A stretch of 64,000 nucleotides of DNA from Lepus europaeus (Eukaryota > Chordata > Mammalia > Lagomorpha > Leporidae). Below the pieces are notes generated by a model that was given only the letters and a program-made list of their open reading frames with translations, had not been told where the DNA came from and made no database searches. Within the stretch, counting starts at the first letter, position 1. Each line of letters begins with the position of its first letter. The stretch lies in the NCBI RefSeq assembly GCF_033115175.1, contig NC_084832.1, positions 16,791,342 through 16,855,341 of the forward strand. Direction: 5' to 3'. This document shows, one piece after another, positions 1-12,666 of the stretch. The translations under genes and the position numbers were made by a program.

Positions 1-424
1 TTTCCTCTTGACAATATCTTTCTCAAAAGATAATTTTGTCTACTTAAATTATCCAAAACATATCTATTTTTCTTCCTTATTTTTCAGAAATTATTTTTCT
101 TAGATTTTCATTTTAAGCAATTAAATTATGCCATTATTTGTCTCCTAAATATAAATATTTCAAGCTAATTTATTGTACAGCCATCTAGAACTTATAGTTC
201 AGTATAATATTGTCTTTAATAACAAAATAATACAGTTCTTTTTCTGACTATATTGTTTTTCATGTGCTGACTTAAGTATAGAATAATTATAAGCTCTTCA
301 CTGAAGAATAAACTATCAAAATATTAGCATTTGTAAAATTTTGATTAAAATAAGGAGGCAGGACAATGAAATATAGGGAAATTACCCAGGTATAAAAATC
401 CAACTTCCTGCTAATGCAGATATG

Positions 425-600
425 AAAGTAGCAGTGATGGTTCAAGTACTTGAATCCATGCCTCCCATGTGGGAGAACAGAATTGAGTTCCTGGTTTCTA
501 TCAAAAGGCTGGCCCAGCCCCAGACATTTCAGGCATTTGGGAAGTGAATTAACAGTTGGGGGAGAGCTGGCTCACTGCATGTGCCCTAATAAATTTTAAA
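425..600 (+). mobile_element. old CSINE fragment
   Basis: Diverged C-repeat body: tggttcaagtac, cctcccatgtgggagaac, and an AT-rich end near aataaattttaaaa. The tRNA-like head is missing. Confidence 0.65.
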
Positions 601-663
601 AAGTAGCATCAAACATGTTGCAGTAGAATCATAAGTGAAAGAATGTAATGGAAATAAAAATAA

Positions 664-950
664 ACAGAGTCCAGTGGGTTAAGATGCTACCTGCAATGGC
701 ATCCAATATTGGAATCCTGGTTCAAGTCCCAGGAGCTTCCGATCAAGCTCCTGCTAATGCACTTGGGAAAACAGCAGCACTTGGGCCCATGCCACCTGCA
801 GAATAGAACTAGGTGGAACTCCTAGCTTCCGCTTGGGCTCCTACTTGTTGTGACCATTTGGAGAGTGAACCAGCAAATGGAAAATATTTATCTCTGTCTT
901 TCCCTCTCTTGATCCATTGCTTTGCCTTTCAAGATAAACAAATTTTTAAA
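664..950 (+). mobile_element. CSINE
   Basis: Diverged full-length C-repeat: gtgggttaagatgctacc head, ggttcaagtccc B box, accatttggagagtgaacc body and a ctttcaagataaacaa tail. Confidence 0.8.
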
Positions 951-1631
951 AAAGTAAAGAAATGGCATTGAGAGTGGACTAAAGGAATTTCATAAGGAAA
1001 ATTCAAGAATATTTCTGAATATAAATATTGAGATGTTATTAAATTTGTGTTTTTTGACAAATAAGGTTGTGTCACATAGTGGTAAGATTGGTCTCCTGGA
1101 TAGTTTGTATTTAGGTTAACATTAGCTACTGTAACAGACTCCAGAATTCCATGTAGCACACCTAAGTAGCTATTAGAAACCTAATACCCAGAATTTTTAC
1201 AGGGGCTTGGTAACTATCCAGCTCCAGATGAATCCAAATGATGACAGGACCCAGAGATGAAGGAGCCACAGGTTAGATGGATACAGTTAGGTGGGCACAG
1301 GCCCCTTGCTTGGCGATTCTGGAACCTCTTTCCATCCACCTGTGGGGTCCATCATCATCTGGATCTGCTCCTTCCAGTACCGCAGCCACTTGCTACATGT
1401 GGCTGTAAAGCCTTAAAATACTGCTATCCTGGGTGAGGTGTGCTATAAAGTATAAAATATACCCTAAGTTTTGAAGACTAAGTACAGTTTTTTAAATGTA
1501 AAAATATAGCATAACTAATTTTTATATTGATTACATGTTGACTAATAACCTTTTATATATTATCTCACCTATCCTTTTTACCATTTTATATGTAGCTACT
1601 AGAAAATATTAAATTACATGGTTTCATTTTT

Positions 1632-1921
1632 TAAATGTTTAAATTATTTTAAAGGTGGAAAGAGATATTCCATCTACTGGTTCACTCCATAAAAGCCACC
1701 AGTAGCTGGGGCTAGACCAAGCTGAAGCCAAAAGTCTGGAACTCAATCCAAGTCTCCCACCTAGGTGGCAAGACCCCAGGACCTGAGCCATCACTTGATG
1801 CCTCCCAGGGTAGCATTATCAGGAAGCTGGAGTCTTAAGTGGAGCCAGGACTCCACCACCCAGTCACTTTAATATGGAATGCAGGTGTCCAAGGAGCATC
1901 TTAACTGCTGGGCCATATTCC
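1632..1921 (-). mobile_element. old CSINE
   Basis: Reverse-oriented diverged C-repeat: tail complement, tggttcactcc, then a head ending near atcttaactgctgggcc. Confidence 0.75.
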
Positions 1922-2243
1922 CTCACCTCTTTTATAGTTTTATAGAAAAAGGCTTGGCTCCTTGGTGGGAATTGGTCATGTGGCCTTATCTAAATGTGCA
2001 GAAGCTGAGAAAGGTCTTTCCTACGTGGACAGCTACTTCTGCATAGATCTTGGTGTTCAGAATAAGCATTCCTCTCTCAAAAACACTTAAAAATGAGGGA
2101 ATGTTAGTCTTGGTCAGGTTCTTTTGAAAAATTGGAATGCAGAAAAATCTTAAGGAAATGATCTAAAAAGGATGTCAAAGGCATGACTGATTGGTATTAA
2201 TGCATGTTTTTATGAATGTCATGATACAGTTTCAACTCTGTTT

Positions 2244-2448
2244 CAATCATGGTTTCTCAACTTTGGCATTACTGGCATTTGCTGTGGGGGCTGTCCTGTG
2301 CACTGTAGGATATTCAGCAGTGTCTCTGCTGGTACCCACTAGAAGGCAGTATCCCTCCTAGCAACCCCCCAAGCCACAGCTTGTTAATCAAAACTCTAGA
2401 TTTTGCCAGAGCTACTTTGAAGGGCAGGATTGCCCAGTTAGGAACCAC
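2244..2448. mobile_element. ancient DNA-transposon (MER, hAT-Charlie type) relic
   Basis: Contains hallmarks of a short non-autonomous hAT-type MER element shared by eutherians: ggtttctcaactttggca at one end, a ggggctgtcctgtgcactgt core and ggaaccac at the other end. The subfamily name needs a repeat-library search. Confidence 0.55.
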
Positions 2449-2454
2449 ATGTAG

Positions 2455-2727
2455 GAGCAGGATTGTGGCACGGAGTTAAGATGCTACTTGGGATGCCAAC
2501 ATCCCATATTGGAGTGCCTGGGTTTGAGTCCTGGCTATTTCCTATGTCAGCTTCCACTAATGCATGCCCTGGGAGGCAGCAGGTAATGGCTCAGGTAAGA
2601 CCCAAATGGAGTTCCATGCTCCTGGTTGCAGCCTGGCCCAGCCCCACTATTGCAGGCATTTAGGGAGTGAAGCAGAAGATAGAGATTCTTCCTATCTTTC
2701 AAATAAATGAAAATAAATTTTTAAAAA
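2455..2727 (+). mobile_element. CSINE
   Basis: C-repeat with head ggattgtggcacgg, gatgccaacatcccatattgg, a body matching the family and a ttcaaataaatgaaaat tail. Confidence 0.8.
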
Positions 2728-2821
2728 TGAGGAATCATTGATAAAAACTGTAGCATCAAAAACACTGTAGCATAACAAAATAAAGGCAACATCATATTTT
2801 TTATTTTAATAGCTATGCCAC

Positions 2822-3432
2822 AATTTTTTTAAAAAAAAAACTTATCTATTTTAAAGTCAGAGATCTTCCATCTGCTAATTCACTCCCCAAATGGCCACAA
2901 TGACCAAGGATAAGTCAGGTTGAAGGGTCTCCCACATTGGTGGTAGGGGCCCACGCATTTGGGCCATCTTCTGCCAGTTTTCCCAGGCTATTAGCAGGGA
3001 GCTGGATTTAAAGTGGAGCAGCCATAACACAAACCGGTACCCAGGGGCCGGGACTGTGGCACAGTATGTTAATCCTCCACCTGCGGGGCCAGCATCCCAT
3101 ATGGGTGCTGGTTCTAGTCCCAGCTGCTCCTCGTCCCATCCAGCTTTCTGCTATGGCCTAGGAGAGTGGTGGAAGATGGCCCAAGTCCTTGGGCCCCTGT
3201 ACCCGTTTGGGAGACCCGGAAGAATCTCCTGGCTTCAGATGGGTGCAGCTTCAGCCATTGCGGCCTTTTGGAGATTGAACCAGAGGAAGGAAGACCTTTC
3301 TTTCCGTCTCTCTCTCTCACTGTCTGTAACTACCTCTCAAATAAATAAAAAATCTTTAAAAAAAAATTGGTACCCATATGGGATGCTGGCATCTCGGGTG
3401 GTGGGTGTACCGCTATGCCACAATGCTGGCTC
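2822..3432 (-). mobile_element. CSINE (minus) split by a younger CSINE
   Basis: The 3' part (2822-3046) and the 5' tRNA-like head (3367-3432) of one reverse-oriented element are separated by a forward CSINE. The flanks aaccggtaccca and aattggtaccca are the duplicated target. Confidence 0.8.
3047..3366 (+). mobile_element. CSINE nested in an older CSINE
   Basis: Well-preserved copy starting ggggccgggactgtggc, with B box ggttctagtccc and an aaataaataaaaaatcttt-poly(A) end. It lies inside the reverse CSINE at 2822-3432. Confidence 0.9.
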
Positions 3433-4476
3433 CTTTGCCACAATTAAAGAGAAAATAGTTACATAATTGCAGTTTATAGGAGACTGCCTGTAAAGTTCTG
3501 GAAAAAAAAATCCTGTTTTCCACTCTGTTTAGGAACATATCACTGAGGAAAGAAATCCAACATGGGATAAACTGCAAGTATTTGGTGAGGAAAGGACTAA
3601 GACAAAAGGTTCCTGGCTCATGACTAATTTTCAAGTTGAGAAAATATCTCACAAAAAATGGGCTTCAAGTTACTTTCAGTATTAATATTTTAGAAATAGC
3701 AAATGGGTGCCTTTGCAACTTGGTGAAGTTTATGTTCTTCCTGTTGCATTTTCTCAGTGCATCCTCTCAGTGCTCAAACCAAAGGGACTGGGGTTATCTT
3801 TGATGTCTCTCCTCATAGCTCCCATCAGCAAATCCTGTCAGCCACGCCTTCAAATACTTCCAGCATCAGATCTTTATTAACCATGAGAGATTTGCCTTTT
3901 AACCTCTATTTAATTTCCCCTGAAAGTGTATTAGATGGTGGAACAATAAGAGGTTATCTTATCTTAGAGCTTATTTTAATTTCTTTTGCAGGCAAAGAAA
4001 GCTAAGGTATATGCATCCCCATATATTTTTGTGACATGTACAGGTCTTATTATTAGTGAATGTGGAGTTGGAACTGTGAGAACTGAGCTTTGGCTTCCAT
4101 TGCTTTTCCGCAGTGCCTGTAAAGCAGACTAGTCCGCTGAGTTACCTTACAGAGTGGAAATGTAACTGGAGCTCTGTCACAGCATGGGTACTGAACTGTT
4201 TGACAAGTTTTTATGAACAATCAGAATGTCTTTTAAGGATTTCTGTTTGAATTTGTTTGTAGTATTTGTATATAAGCAAAGAATAATATATAACTTGTGA
4301 TTTTGTCATTTCACTCAATCCTGTCTACTTAAGTTTCTAGCATTTCAAGTACTCATAGGGCTCTGCTTTTTATAAAATGTACTTTATTTGCTCAAGTAAC
4401 AGGAATGTCCTCAAGTATTTCCTTAATGCTTCCTGCAGCATGGTTTTTCATTAACAAATTTTATTTAAACTTTTAG

Positions 4477-4603
4477 TGCAATAATCCCAAAACAAAAGAA
4501 CCCAAACTAAAAGCTGCAGCTAGGATTATCCCAGAATGGGTGGAGTATGACACTGAGATACGCCAACTGTTAGATCAGCTTGAAAGCAAGAAGAAAAATG
4601 CAG
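4477..4603 (+). CDS. UGGT2: UGGT2 penultimate coding exon
   Basis: This 127-bp exon opens in phase 0 with TGC (Cys) after a pyrimidine tract and ttttag, and ends ...AATGCAG before gtaagt. It encodes the basic KTKEPKLK stretch and the IPEWVEYD motif near the UGGT C-terminus, and leaves one base of a valine codon for the last exon. Confidence 0.96.
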
Positions 4604-5913
4604 GTAAGTCATCATCCCCTGGTTGGTCATTGTCAGATACCTGGAGACCTTAACTGTTTCTATGTTTAATGAAGGATTTCAATATAGATAGCTGACAGAG
4701 GTTTCCTCTGTAATGAACATGCTTTTCTCCAGCAGGCTTCTACCCTGAGTGGGAGGGTTAACTGGTAGCTGTCAGTACTTAGGCATGCTATACACCTGGC
4801 AGGCTTTCCTCTAGGTAGGTGTATGGAAAAGGAACAGATCAAAGCCCATCCCATACACCACCGCCAGAGTCCCAAGTGAGGGTGCTTTACTCAAGAGCAT
4901 TGAGACCTTTTCAAAAATCTTTTCCTCTCTCTTACTCTCCATTCCTCTCTCAAAAATAGGTTTCTCTATTTGGAATAAATAGCAAGTTATCAGTTTCTCT
5001 CTGGGACACAGAAGACTCAGGCGCCAACATGTGCAGATTTTCTAGACAGGCTGTCACTTAACTGCCTCGTGGTCTGAATCACTACCCAATGACTGTTTCT
5101 GTTAGGAGGCTTTCTCAAGCTCCCCCATCAGGAAAGGCAACTGTTGGGCCCAGCCACCTATTTGGGGGTAAAGTGGTTTTATGTCTCAGCATCCTCCTGT
5201 TTTCCATTTCTGGAAATTTATTGGTAACTCTGCTCTCACAGGGTGTCATAACCACTTCCCTCATCTCTGTTGTTATGTTGTTTTATACTTATTATCTTTA
5301 CAGTGGGATGTAGTGAGGAGTGAAGCTTCTTCTGCCATCTTGAATTTTGTAACTGGATGAATTAAAATGATATTTTCAGTCAAATTAAAATTTAAAGTTC
5401 TCAGTGCTCTTGAATCAGTCTGTGACAACTCAGTGATGCAGAAGGAGAAGCAACCATGTTGGTCTGTAAGAATATTCATTAGAGTTGATCTCACATTTGT
5501 ATCACATCTGCATCTGAGTGCTCTGTCCTCCTATCATAGAAGATCACCACTTTGAGCATGGGAAATGATCTATTAGTATTCCTCAAAGCCTCCATCGGCC
5601 AGACAGAGTGCTAGATACTACAGATAACAGAAGTAATACATTCCTTGTATACATGAGTCATAGGAGCTGACACTCTAGGTAGGAAAAAAGGTAGTTAAGA
5701 TGCAGTATAATAGATACCAGCATATACAAAGTGCTTGTTTCATGTCACAGAATGAATCATATAGATACTGGGAGAACAAAGGGCCCTCGGACAACACATT
5801 GGCTTTTTTCTGTATCACTCACCTTGGTGACATTTAAGCTAATTTTATATTTACAATTTCAAGAACTAAATAAACTTTCCTTTCCTACAGTTTTGGCTCA
5901 TGATGAACTCTAG
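4477..5913 (+). CDS. UGGT2: UGGT2, C-terminal two coding exons (partial gene)
   Basis: UDP-glucose:glycoprotein glucosyltransferase 2 is an ER-lumen enzyme that adds glucose back to N-glycans of misfolded glycoproteins so that they re-enter the calnexin/calreticulin cycle. Only the extreme C-terminus is here: 42 codons starting CNNPKTKEPKLKAAAR and IPEWVEYDTEIRQLL, a split valine codon, then LAHDEL and a TAG stop. HDEL is the ER-retrieval signal expected for UGGT2 (UGGT1 ends REEL, by memory). Splice sites are canonical: ttttag acceptor before 4477, gtaagt donor after 4603, ctacag acceptor before 5891, and phases agree. The catalytic GT24 domain and the rest of the gene lie upstream of the window. 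I searched 1-4476 for the preceding exon and found none. The next gene, DNAJC3, is convergent, as in human. Identification rests on remembered family sequence but is very specific. Confidence 0.96.
4604..5890 (+). other. UGGT2: UGGT2 last intron
   Basis: A 1287-bp intron with canonical gtaagt...cctacag ends. I see no repeat or gene in it; the short open frames have no family resemblance. Confidence 0.85.
5891..5913 (+). CDS. UGGT2: UGGT2 terminal coding segment with HDEL retention signal
   Basis: A 23-bp coding segment follows the acceptor cctacag. It completes a split Val codon and reads LAHDEL then TAG. HDEL at the extreme C-terminus retrieves soluble ER-lumen proteins through KDEL receptors. 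The same exon continues as 3'UTR. Confidence 0.95.
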
Positions 5914-6360
5914 CACTGGTTTTATAAGAAGATGAAAGTATGACAAGACACCTGCCACTTGCTGGAGAAGTGTGGAGCTACTGATAAGACTATGGAAGTT
6001 TTATTAGATCAGTGACATATTGTTCAGTTTTAAAAATCTCATTTAAAATACATGTACTTAAGTTTAATTTATGTATGAAATGACAATTGAGTATTTAAAT
6101 TATTCATTTTTCTTGATTGCTTAAAACACTGTATTTTTACCAGTTAAAATTTGATGTTCTGCCAGATAATCTCATAGAAAGTATCTGACTAGCTGGTCCT
6201 TTTCTATGTTTATCAAGTCATCCATATCCAATTCCAGCTATATGTGCACCCATATTTTCTTATTTATAAAATTATTTAAAATCAGAGAAATCTATTGTTT
6301 TGTTCTGAGAAAAAAAAGACTTGGTTATCTCTGAATAATAAAAACTAAGTCCATTTATGT
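5914..6360 (+). other. UGGT2: probable UGGT2 3'UTR
   Basis: AT-rich sequence after the HDEL stop with no recognisable repeat. The end is inferred from the first good AATAAA (6337-6342) plus about 20 nt. Cleavage is not visible directly. Confidence 0.6.
6337..6342 (+). terminator. UGGT2: candidate UGGT2 poly(A) signal AATAAA
   Basis: A canonical AATAAA lies about 420 nt after the UGGT2 stop codon, in unique sequence and in the gene's orientation. A usable downstream GT-rich stretch occurs around 6370-6430. It is a candidate only; other AT-rich variants occur nearby. Confidence 0.5.
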
Positions 6361-6654
6361 CTTAACTACTGTTTTAAAATGGATGTTGCACTGTAATTGT
6401 TTATCTTAAACCGTATGTTTTAATCTTGTGCTGTAATTCTATTTCATGATGTCCATGGGTATATATGTTTATATCCATGGGTATATATTTTTTTCTAAAA
6501 ATGACTACTTTGATAGGAACTCAGTTAAGAATGTAAATAATTTGTTTTCCATTATGTATTAATAGATAAATAGCAATAGTATATATTTTAAAAACTATCC
6601 AAATACTCTAGAATCATACAGAATGGGAGCTAGAAGCAGCCTCAGTACCATTTG

Positions 6655-6745
6655 GAACCTCATCCCCAGAAGAGTCTGATTCAGTAGGTCTGAAGTGGAC
6701 TTGGGAAATCATGATTCTGCTGATAAGTCTGAGAAACATAAGTTT
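6655..6745. mobile_element. possible DNA-transposon (MER) relic
   Basis: The string agtctgattcagtaggtctg and the following gtggacttggg resemble the well-known core of short hAT-type MER elements. The match is short and eroded. Confidence 0.35.
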
Positions 6746-7297
6746 AGCCAAGTTCCACCCAACCCCATGTGTGCAAGCCTCCCTTACTAGGTTCTATTAT
6801 GTACTTCCTCAGGCCATCTTCTAAATCTGCAGGGCAACAAAGAAATCCCTATCTCAAAAGATAGCCAGTCCATCTTTGGAGAGCTCTGCACAGAGTTCCA
6901 AATAAGCCTGAAGCTACCCACTGATAGTCTCTGCTCTTACTCATTTGAGTTCTTCATACCTAGGCTAATCCTCTTACACGTCCCAGCAAAACCCAGAGTA
7001 TTTCCCCAGCAGCACCATTCATTGATTCATTGCTATTAAGAGATCACCTACCCTCCTCTCCCCTCTGCGCACCCTCCCTTTGTTACTTGTCCATGTTTGT
7101 TTGATAAAATACATGACTTAGGTGCGGCCTACTCTTGGGGAACTAGATCATTCCTATGGATTCAGAGGATCCTACAAGATGCTCCTGAAGGCAGAAGTAA
7201 ATTGGCCTGGGGTACCAATTCCATGGAGCTTTCTGGCTTGCTCCTCTTCAGAGTATCAGCTAAGAGACTCTGAAATCCCAAATCAAATTACCTGGAG

Positions 7298-7607
7298 GGG
7301 CCAGCTCCGTGGCGCAGTAGGTTATTTCTCCACCTGCGGCACCGGCCTCCCATATGGGCGCTGGTTCTAGTCCTGGCTGCTCCTCTTCCGATCCAGCTCT
7401 CTGCTGTGGCCTGGGAAAGCACTAGAAGACGGCCCAAGTCCTTGGGTCCCTGCACCCACAAGGGAGACCGGGAAGAAGCTCCTGGCTGCAGATCGGCGCA
7501 GTTCCAGCTGTTGCAGCCATTTGGGGAGTGAACAAACAGAAGACCTTTCTCTTTATCTCTTTCTGTAACTCTACCTCTCAAATAAATAAATAAAATCTTT
7601 TAAAAAA
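7298..7607 (+). mobile_element. CSINE with target-site duplication
   Basis: Intact C-repeat with a ggcgcagtagg head and ggttctagtcc B box, ending (aaat)n atctttt-poly(A). The duplication aaattacctgga is visible at both ends. Confidence 0.92.
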
Positions 7608-8466
7608 AAATTACCTGGAGGCCTGACCAGGTGCTTATGGCAGAATCCCTTGTCAGCTGATATTTTGCTTTCTGTTATTTCCACTTCTGTAATTCTTGTG
7701 ATGAAAGAGGAGCTGGGTACACACCTGATTCCCAACTTCATTACCAACAGCCACCTTCTCCAGCATCCTGGGTTCCATATTGCGTAAGTAAAGCTAAAGT
7801 TATAGAATAATGTAAACATGATCTCAGTGGCTCCCCTCCTTGTTGACAGTCTTATTTGAAGAGCTAAATTTACATGTCTCATTTCCAAAGGCATGATAAC
7901 AAAACTGATTTATAAGTGAGCTATTTCACTCCAGGGAGACTTGATAAAATGCTATATCTAAAAACCTGTTATGCTGAACTATCAGTACATACAAACTGCT
8001 TTGCCATACAAAAATCTCTCCTCCTCAGGAGCCTTTTACGAAACTGACCTACAGGGCTAGCTGGAATAGGTGGCAACACTGGAGAAATTTCCAGTGAAAT
8101 TCCAGTGAAAGAAAGCAAGAGGGCCACCTTTAGGATCCAGAATTCTGTTTCTCAGACGCGGGCCCCATATCAAGTTTTTATAAAAATCAGGATGGGGAGG
8201 TGGTAGGGAGGAAGACACCTGTTTCTTAATGATCAGAAGTTATCTCTCCCCTTCCCCTTTCTTTAGAGAAAAGCATCAGATCCAGCAACTTATCGAAGCT
8301 GAGAATGAGGAGTTTGAGCTTTGAACTGTAATGACAGGTGAGTTTGCGGCTGAAGCAGACCCAAAACGTGAGACTGAGGGCAACCAGTCTTTGTACCACT
8401 CCAGCTGCTTCAGTGTAAAACATGTTATTTAGGAAATGCTCTTCATTTGGCCCACTTACCCTCAAG

Positions 8467-8832
8467 GTTTTTTTTTTTTTTTTTTTTTAAGGATTTTTAA
8501 AAAGTTATTGGACAGGTAGAGTTATAGACATTGAGAGAGAGAGAGAGACTGAGAGAAAGGTCTTCTCTCCATTGGTTCACTCCCCAAATGGCCACTGTGG
8601 CCGGCGCATCACGCTGATCCAAAGCCAGGAGCCAGGTGCTTCCTCCTGGTCTCTCATGCAGGTGCAGGGCCCAAGCACTTGGGCCATCCTCCACTGCCTT
8701 CCCGGGCCACAGCAGAGAGCTGGACTGGAAGAGGAACTGGGACAGAATACGGCGCCCCAACCGGGACTAGAACCCGGGGTGCCAGCACCGCAGGCAGAGG
8801 ATTAGCCAAGTGAGGCAAGGCGCTGGCCCCAA
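8467..8832 (-). mobile_element. CSINE (minus)
   Basis: Begins with a run of about 22 T, the complement of the poly(A) tail, then the GA-rich tail complement, and ends with the tRNA-like head complement (...gcgctggcccc). It carries the extra gggcgccgg-type module of the younger subfamily. Confidence 0.9.
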
Positions 8833-11800
8833 CCCTAAAGTTGTTAAGGAATATTTATGGCTCCCAAAGGGATAGAGTCAAACACTGACAGAAGGCATCA
8901 CAGGCTATGTCAGCCTGAAGTTACAGATAAAATCAAACTTTAATATGATAATTGTTGTTTGGCACATGAGTGGCAGCAGCCTTAAAAAAATGGTTTCTCC
9001 TCTGTGTCAAGTCCTCCCTCTGGTGACAGAAGCAACCAGACAGGAAGCAGCCACCGTCCAGGAAAGGCTCCAGGAACCTAAGCAGAATCACTTCATAGGC
9101 AGAGGTGGGTGGTGAGTCAGAGTGTCCTTTTGTCACTAAAACATGAAGAGAACTTTTCATCTCTGAAGTGCAGCCTGTTTATCACAGACTCTGACCTCTG
9201 TGTGCACTGATGGTTCGAGAGAGCAGGGAAAAATGTGCTCAGCAAGCATAAGTGTAGGTGTAGCCCCAGCCACTGATGTTTCCTGACTTAATAGACTTAA
9301 GGGGATGTTCTCAATTCCAGAGAGCCGATGGGGTGATTAAAATCTTAACCTTTGGTGGCAAAATGAGGGAGGGAAAAACATAAAAGGAAGGACTCTGAAG
9401 CCTAAAGTTCACTTTCCAATCAACCTTGTGATTTAGAGGTGTTTGGTAAGGTATGCACGCCCATCCTGTAATGACTCCTCCAAGATGTCTTTAAGTGTTG
9501 TGGTAACAGGAGTGCTAGTCCCCATTTTGTGTTTTATTAAGCCAATTTATCATATGTAAATTTGAATCATCTGGGAAATTCTGGAATGAAGCTAGATTTC
9601 AGGTTTGGAAACTAATCATATCCTCTTTTGTTCATAACTATTTGAATTTAAGAAGTTTTACTTCTAACTTGTGGAACTACCTGACTAAAGTTTGTATCTA
9701 CCTGAAGTGATTTTATTTTAGAAATATGAAGTTTTTATTAGAATTCAAGGAAGAAAAATTCGGGTTTCAAAATAGTGTCTCAAAACCCTAAAGAAGTGAC
9801 ACCCAGGATGAAATCAGAAGTAGGAGCAAACATTAGCAAAGCAAGGAAGAATAGGATGGAGGAAGTTTTGTTCATTTAAGCACGGAGGGGCCCGCGAGGC
9901 TGGAGCCAGAGTGGGTAAGGTCTCGCAGGAGGATTTATAAACTATGTGAAGAGCCTCAGTGATTTGAGCCTCAGGTGTTGGTGAAGGGCTACTGCCCGTT
10001 AACATAAACCCGAAGCTACCTGGTGGATACTTTCGTGCCTGCACCTTTCCCTAATAGTTACATCATTCATCACCTCAGTACTTCGCTGTAGATTTGCCAG
10101 TGCCACTTTCCTACACTGCACATCTAAAATAAATTTCTCCTGTTCCAAGACCCTGCATGTCAGCATACCATACTTTATGTATCAGGAGGAAGAGATGCAA
10201 TTTTGTTTGCACAAAAATTGTAGGATGAAGCCTTCCCACTTGAACAACCTGTTAGTAACTTAAGGTTACAAAGGCACCAGCATTGCAGAAAACAAAATAC
10301 TGCAACAGGTGGCAATGCAAAGTGAAGGAACACTAATAAAATCCTAAGGAAAGTATGACACACATGTTAGGAGAGTTACCTTTGCTATTTCTTAGAGCAT
10401 CCTTCATACACTAGAGAGAAATCTTTTCAGGTCAGCTAGTTGAAGGGAAAATATCCTTTTAACTGCACATATGGTACATCGTGCTGTAGGATATACCTAC
10501 AAAAACCTGTAATAGAGAAATCTGCAAATACCAAATACTTAGAACAGTTGAAATCCAGTAGTCAACGCCTTAGACAATGGTTTCTCCCTCATGTTTTTTA
10601 ACAACGTTTAATTGAGGAGAGCAGAATGACCCTGGACTAACCTACCCAGTGTGACCCTTCCAAGCCAGGGACTATCGCAGCCAAGCTGATGCTAATCCCT
10701 GTACACTGACCCTTGCCTGTGCTGTTCAAAACAGACCCTGCAACCTGAATGTTCTCCCGGTGCATACTGTTTCTTTTCTCATACAGCTGGTACCAAAAAA
10801 GGAACTGCTTAGCAGAAAAAGCATTGCAGAGTTCAAGGTCTCTGGAATATGAACTGTAGCCTTTAAGCTTAAAATGATTGGAAGCACAGATTTAGGGCTG
10901 GGGTAGGGAGGGAGATTAGTGCTTGCTAAGTGATTCTGGGAAGGTAATCTGGGCCTTCTCTCCTCGTGTCTCAGCAAACTTCATTCCTGTTGTCCATGGT
11001 CATGCCATCTGCAGACTAAGCTGACCTCACCTCTCAGTACCTTGCACACAGCAAAAATGATCCAGCTAAGAAGTGCTGAGAAATAACACCTACTTGAAAA
11101 TAATGTGATGCCAATACTTGATATACACCTGGTTAGATGTAAGAAACAGCATCTACCTGCAGATTCAACCAACCAGGGGTAGAATATATTTTGGGAAAAA
11201 ATCCTATCTGTACTAAACACATGCAGACTTACTTTCTGTCATTTATAACCACTTACATAGTACTATACTGCCTTAGGCATCATAAGTAATCCGGAGACGA
11301 TTTAAAGTATGGCAGCATCTTCTATAAGTAACTTAAGCAGCTGAGTATCCTTGAACTTCCTGGAACCCAGTCCCCTTAGATACTGAGGGATGAATGACTG
11401 CATTGCCAAGAGCTCAAGAGAATCATGAACAATTTGCAAAGCTGTCACTCTCTTGGAAAAGTTTTATATAAATTTATTTGTTCTAGCTTTCCTTGAGCCT
11501 CAGGCTATGCAAAATATGAGACTGCTGATGGCTAGCAATGTGGCAGACAAGCTGCAGTGCTCTTCCTGAGCCTCAGGACCTCCACAGGAATGCCCAAGTG
11601 GACTATCACGAAGTCTTCAAACAAAGCCAGTTTCAGTGCTAGACTGCGATAATACTGAAGTGGAAGGCCACTTAATTCAGTCCTGTCTTAAACCTTTAGG
11701 GGTTGAGAGATTTTAGCCATTCCTGCTTTTGTGCTCTGACCTTCCCTGTCAGCTCTGATTTTGTGTGAAGCAAAGTTGGAAATAGATAGTACTTAGTTTG

Positions 11801-11986
11801 TAGAAAACAAAATATTGCAAAAAACCTGAAATCTATTTGGGAAATTAACATTATAAAAGAACACCCAGAAATTTCAAAACTTCTTGGCACCTCAACTTTT
11901 TAATCCCCTCATAGAAACCTTATAATTTCTTATACTTGAAGACTAAACATGAATTGACAGAAAGTACTGATATGACCATAAATATT

Positions 11987-11992
11987 TTTATT
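11987..11992 (-). terminator. DNAJC3: candidate distal DNAJC3 poly(A) signal
   Basis: AATAAA read on the - strand (tttatt on +), about 3.44 kb past the stop codon. A second copy at 12073-12078 could serve instead. Confidence 0.45.
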
Positions 11993-12660
11993 AAATGTGA
12001 AAATACACGGGCATAAAAATAGTACCCTTGTAGACATGTCTGAGACCCATTTCAAATAATTTTAATTCCTTTTTTATTAAAATACTAAATAGAAATGGAT
12101 CAACTTACTTGCTCTTATTCAAAACAAACTATAAACTTACAGTAAAAGTAGTATTCACTTCTGGAACATCTCCAATTGTCACTTCTTCCAAGCTCTGCTT
12201 TCCACTGCAGGTAGGTATTTCAACCGCACAGAAGAGAAAACCCGTTACTACACACAAAGCCACGCAGTGGCTAATTTTACTCTCAAATCATTCAGTAAGT
12301 GGGGTTATCTGTTTAAAACAAAATTATCCCTACCTTACATCATTGGAAATTACAGCATGAACTCTGCCACTAGCAAAAAAGGAATAAGAATATTGGTTGA
12401 CAAATTAGCATTTGCTTTCCTCTTTCCTTTATAAAAATGGAAACAAAGTTGTATGAGTTTTTCTACATTAGCCCCATGATGTGTACTCAAGTGAAAACTT
12501 TGTAAGGCCCTTCACCAGTGCCTGTGTCTGTAAAGCAGTCTGCTCCCACACAGAGCCAGCTGAGGAGCCATTTTTAACTTTATCTTATGTACTGTCTTCA
12601 TGGTAAATGCCAAATACAAGTTCGGACCAATTTCATGCCTTAATTTAAAGGTATAATTCT

Positions 12661-12666
12661 TTTATT
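12661..12666 (-). terminator. DNAJC3: candidate proximal DNAJC3 poly(A) signal
   Basis: AATAAA on the - strand, 2.76 kb past the stop. It could produce a shorter 3'UTR isoform. The motif alone is weak evidence. Confidence 0.3.

Larger units (their letters stand above)
1..4476 (+). other. UGGT2: UGGT2 intron (3' part)
   Basis: Intron upstream of the penultimate UGGT2 exon. It contains CSINE copies and a DNA-transposon relic, listed separately. The unique parts (1-420, 950-1630, 3437-4476) are AT-rich and show no exon, RNA gene or strong motif that I can recognise. Its 5' splice site is outside the window. Confidence 0.8.
6361..11960. other. intergenic interval between UGGT2 and DNAJC3 3' ends
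   Basis: About 5.6 kb between the two candidate poly(A) sites. It contains two CSINEs (7298-7607 and 8467-8832) and one possible MER relic. From 8833 to 11960 I recognise no repeat, exon or RNA gene; open frames are short and of ordinary composition. Confidence 0.7.

Noticed and set aside
5731..5913. 60-codon frame starting MLVSCHRMNH and ending LAHDEL as a separate small gene
   Set aside because: Only the last residues are coding. The cctacag acceptor at 5890 and the phase from the exon at 4477-4603 show that it is the UGGT2 terminal exon with intron read-through upstream.
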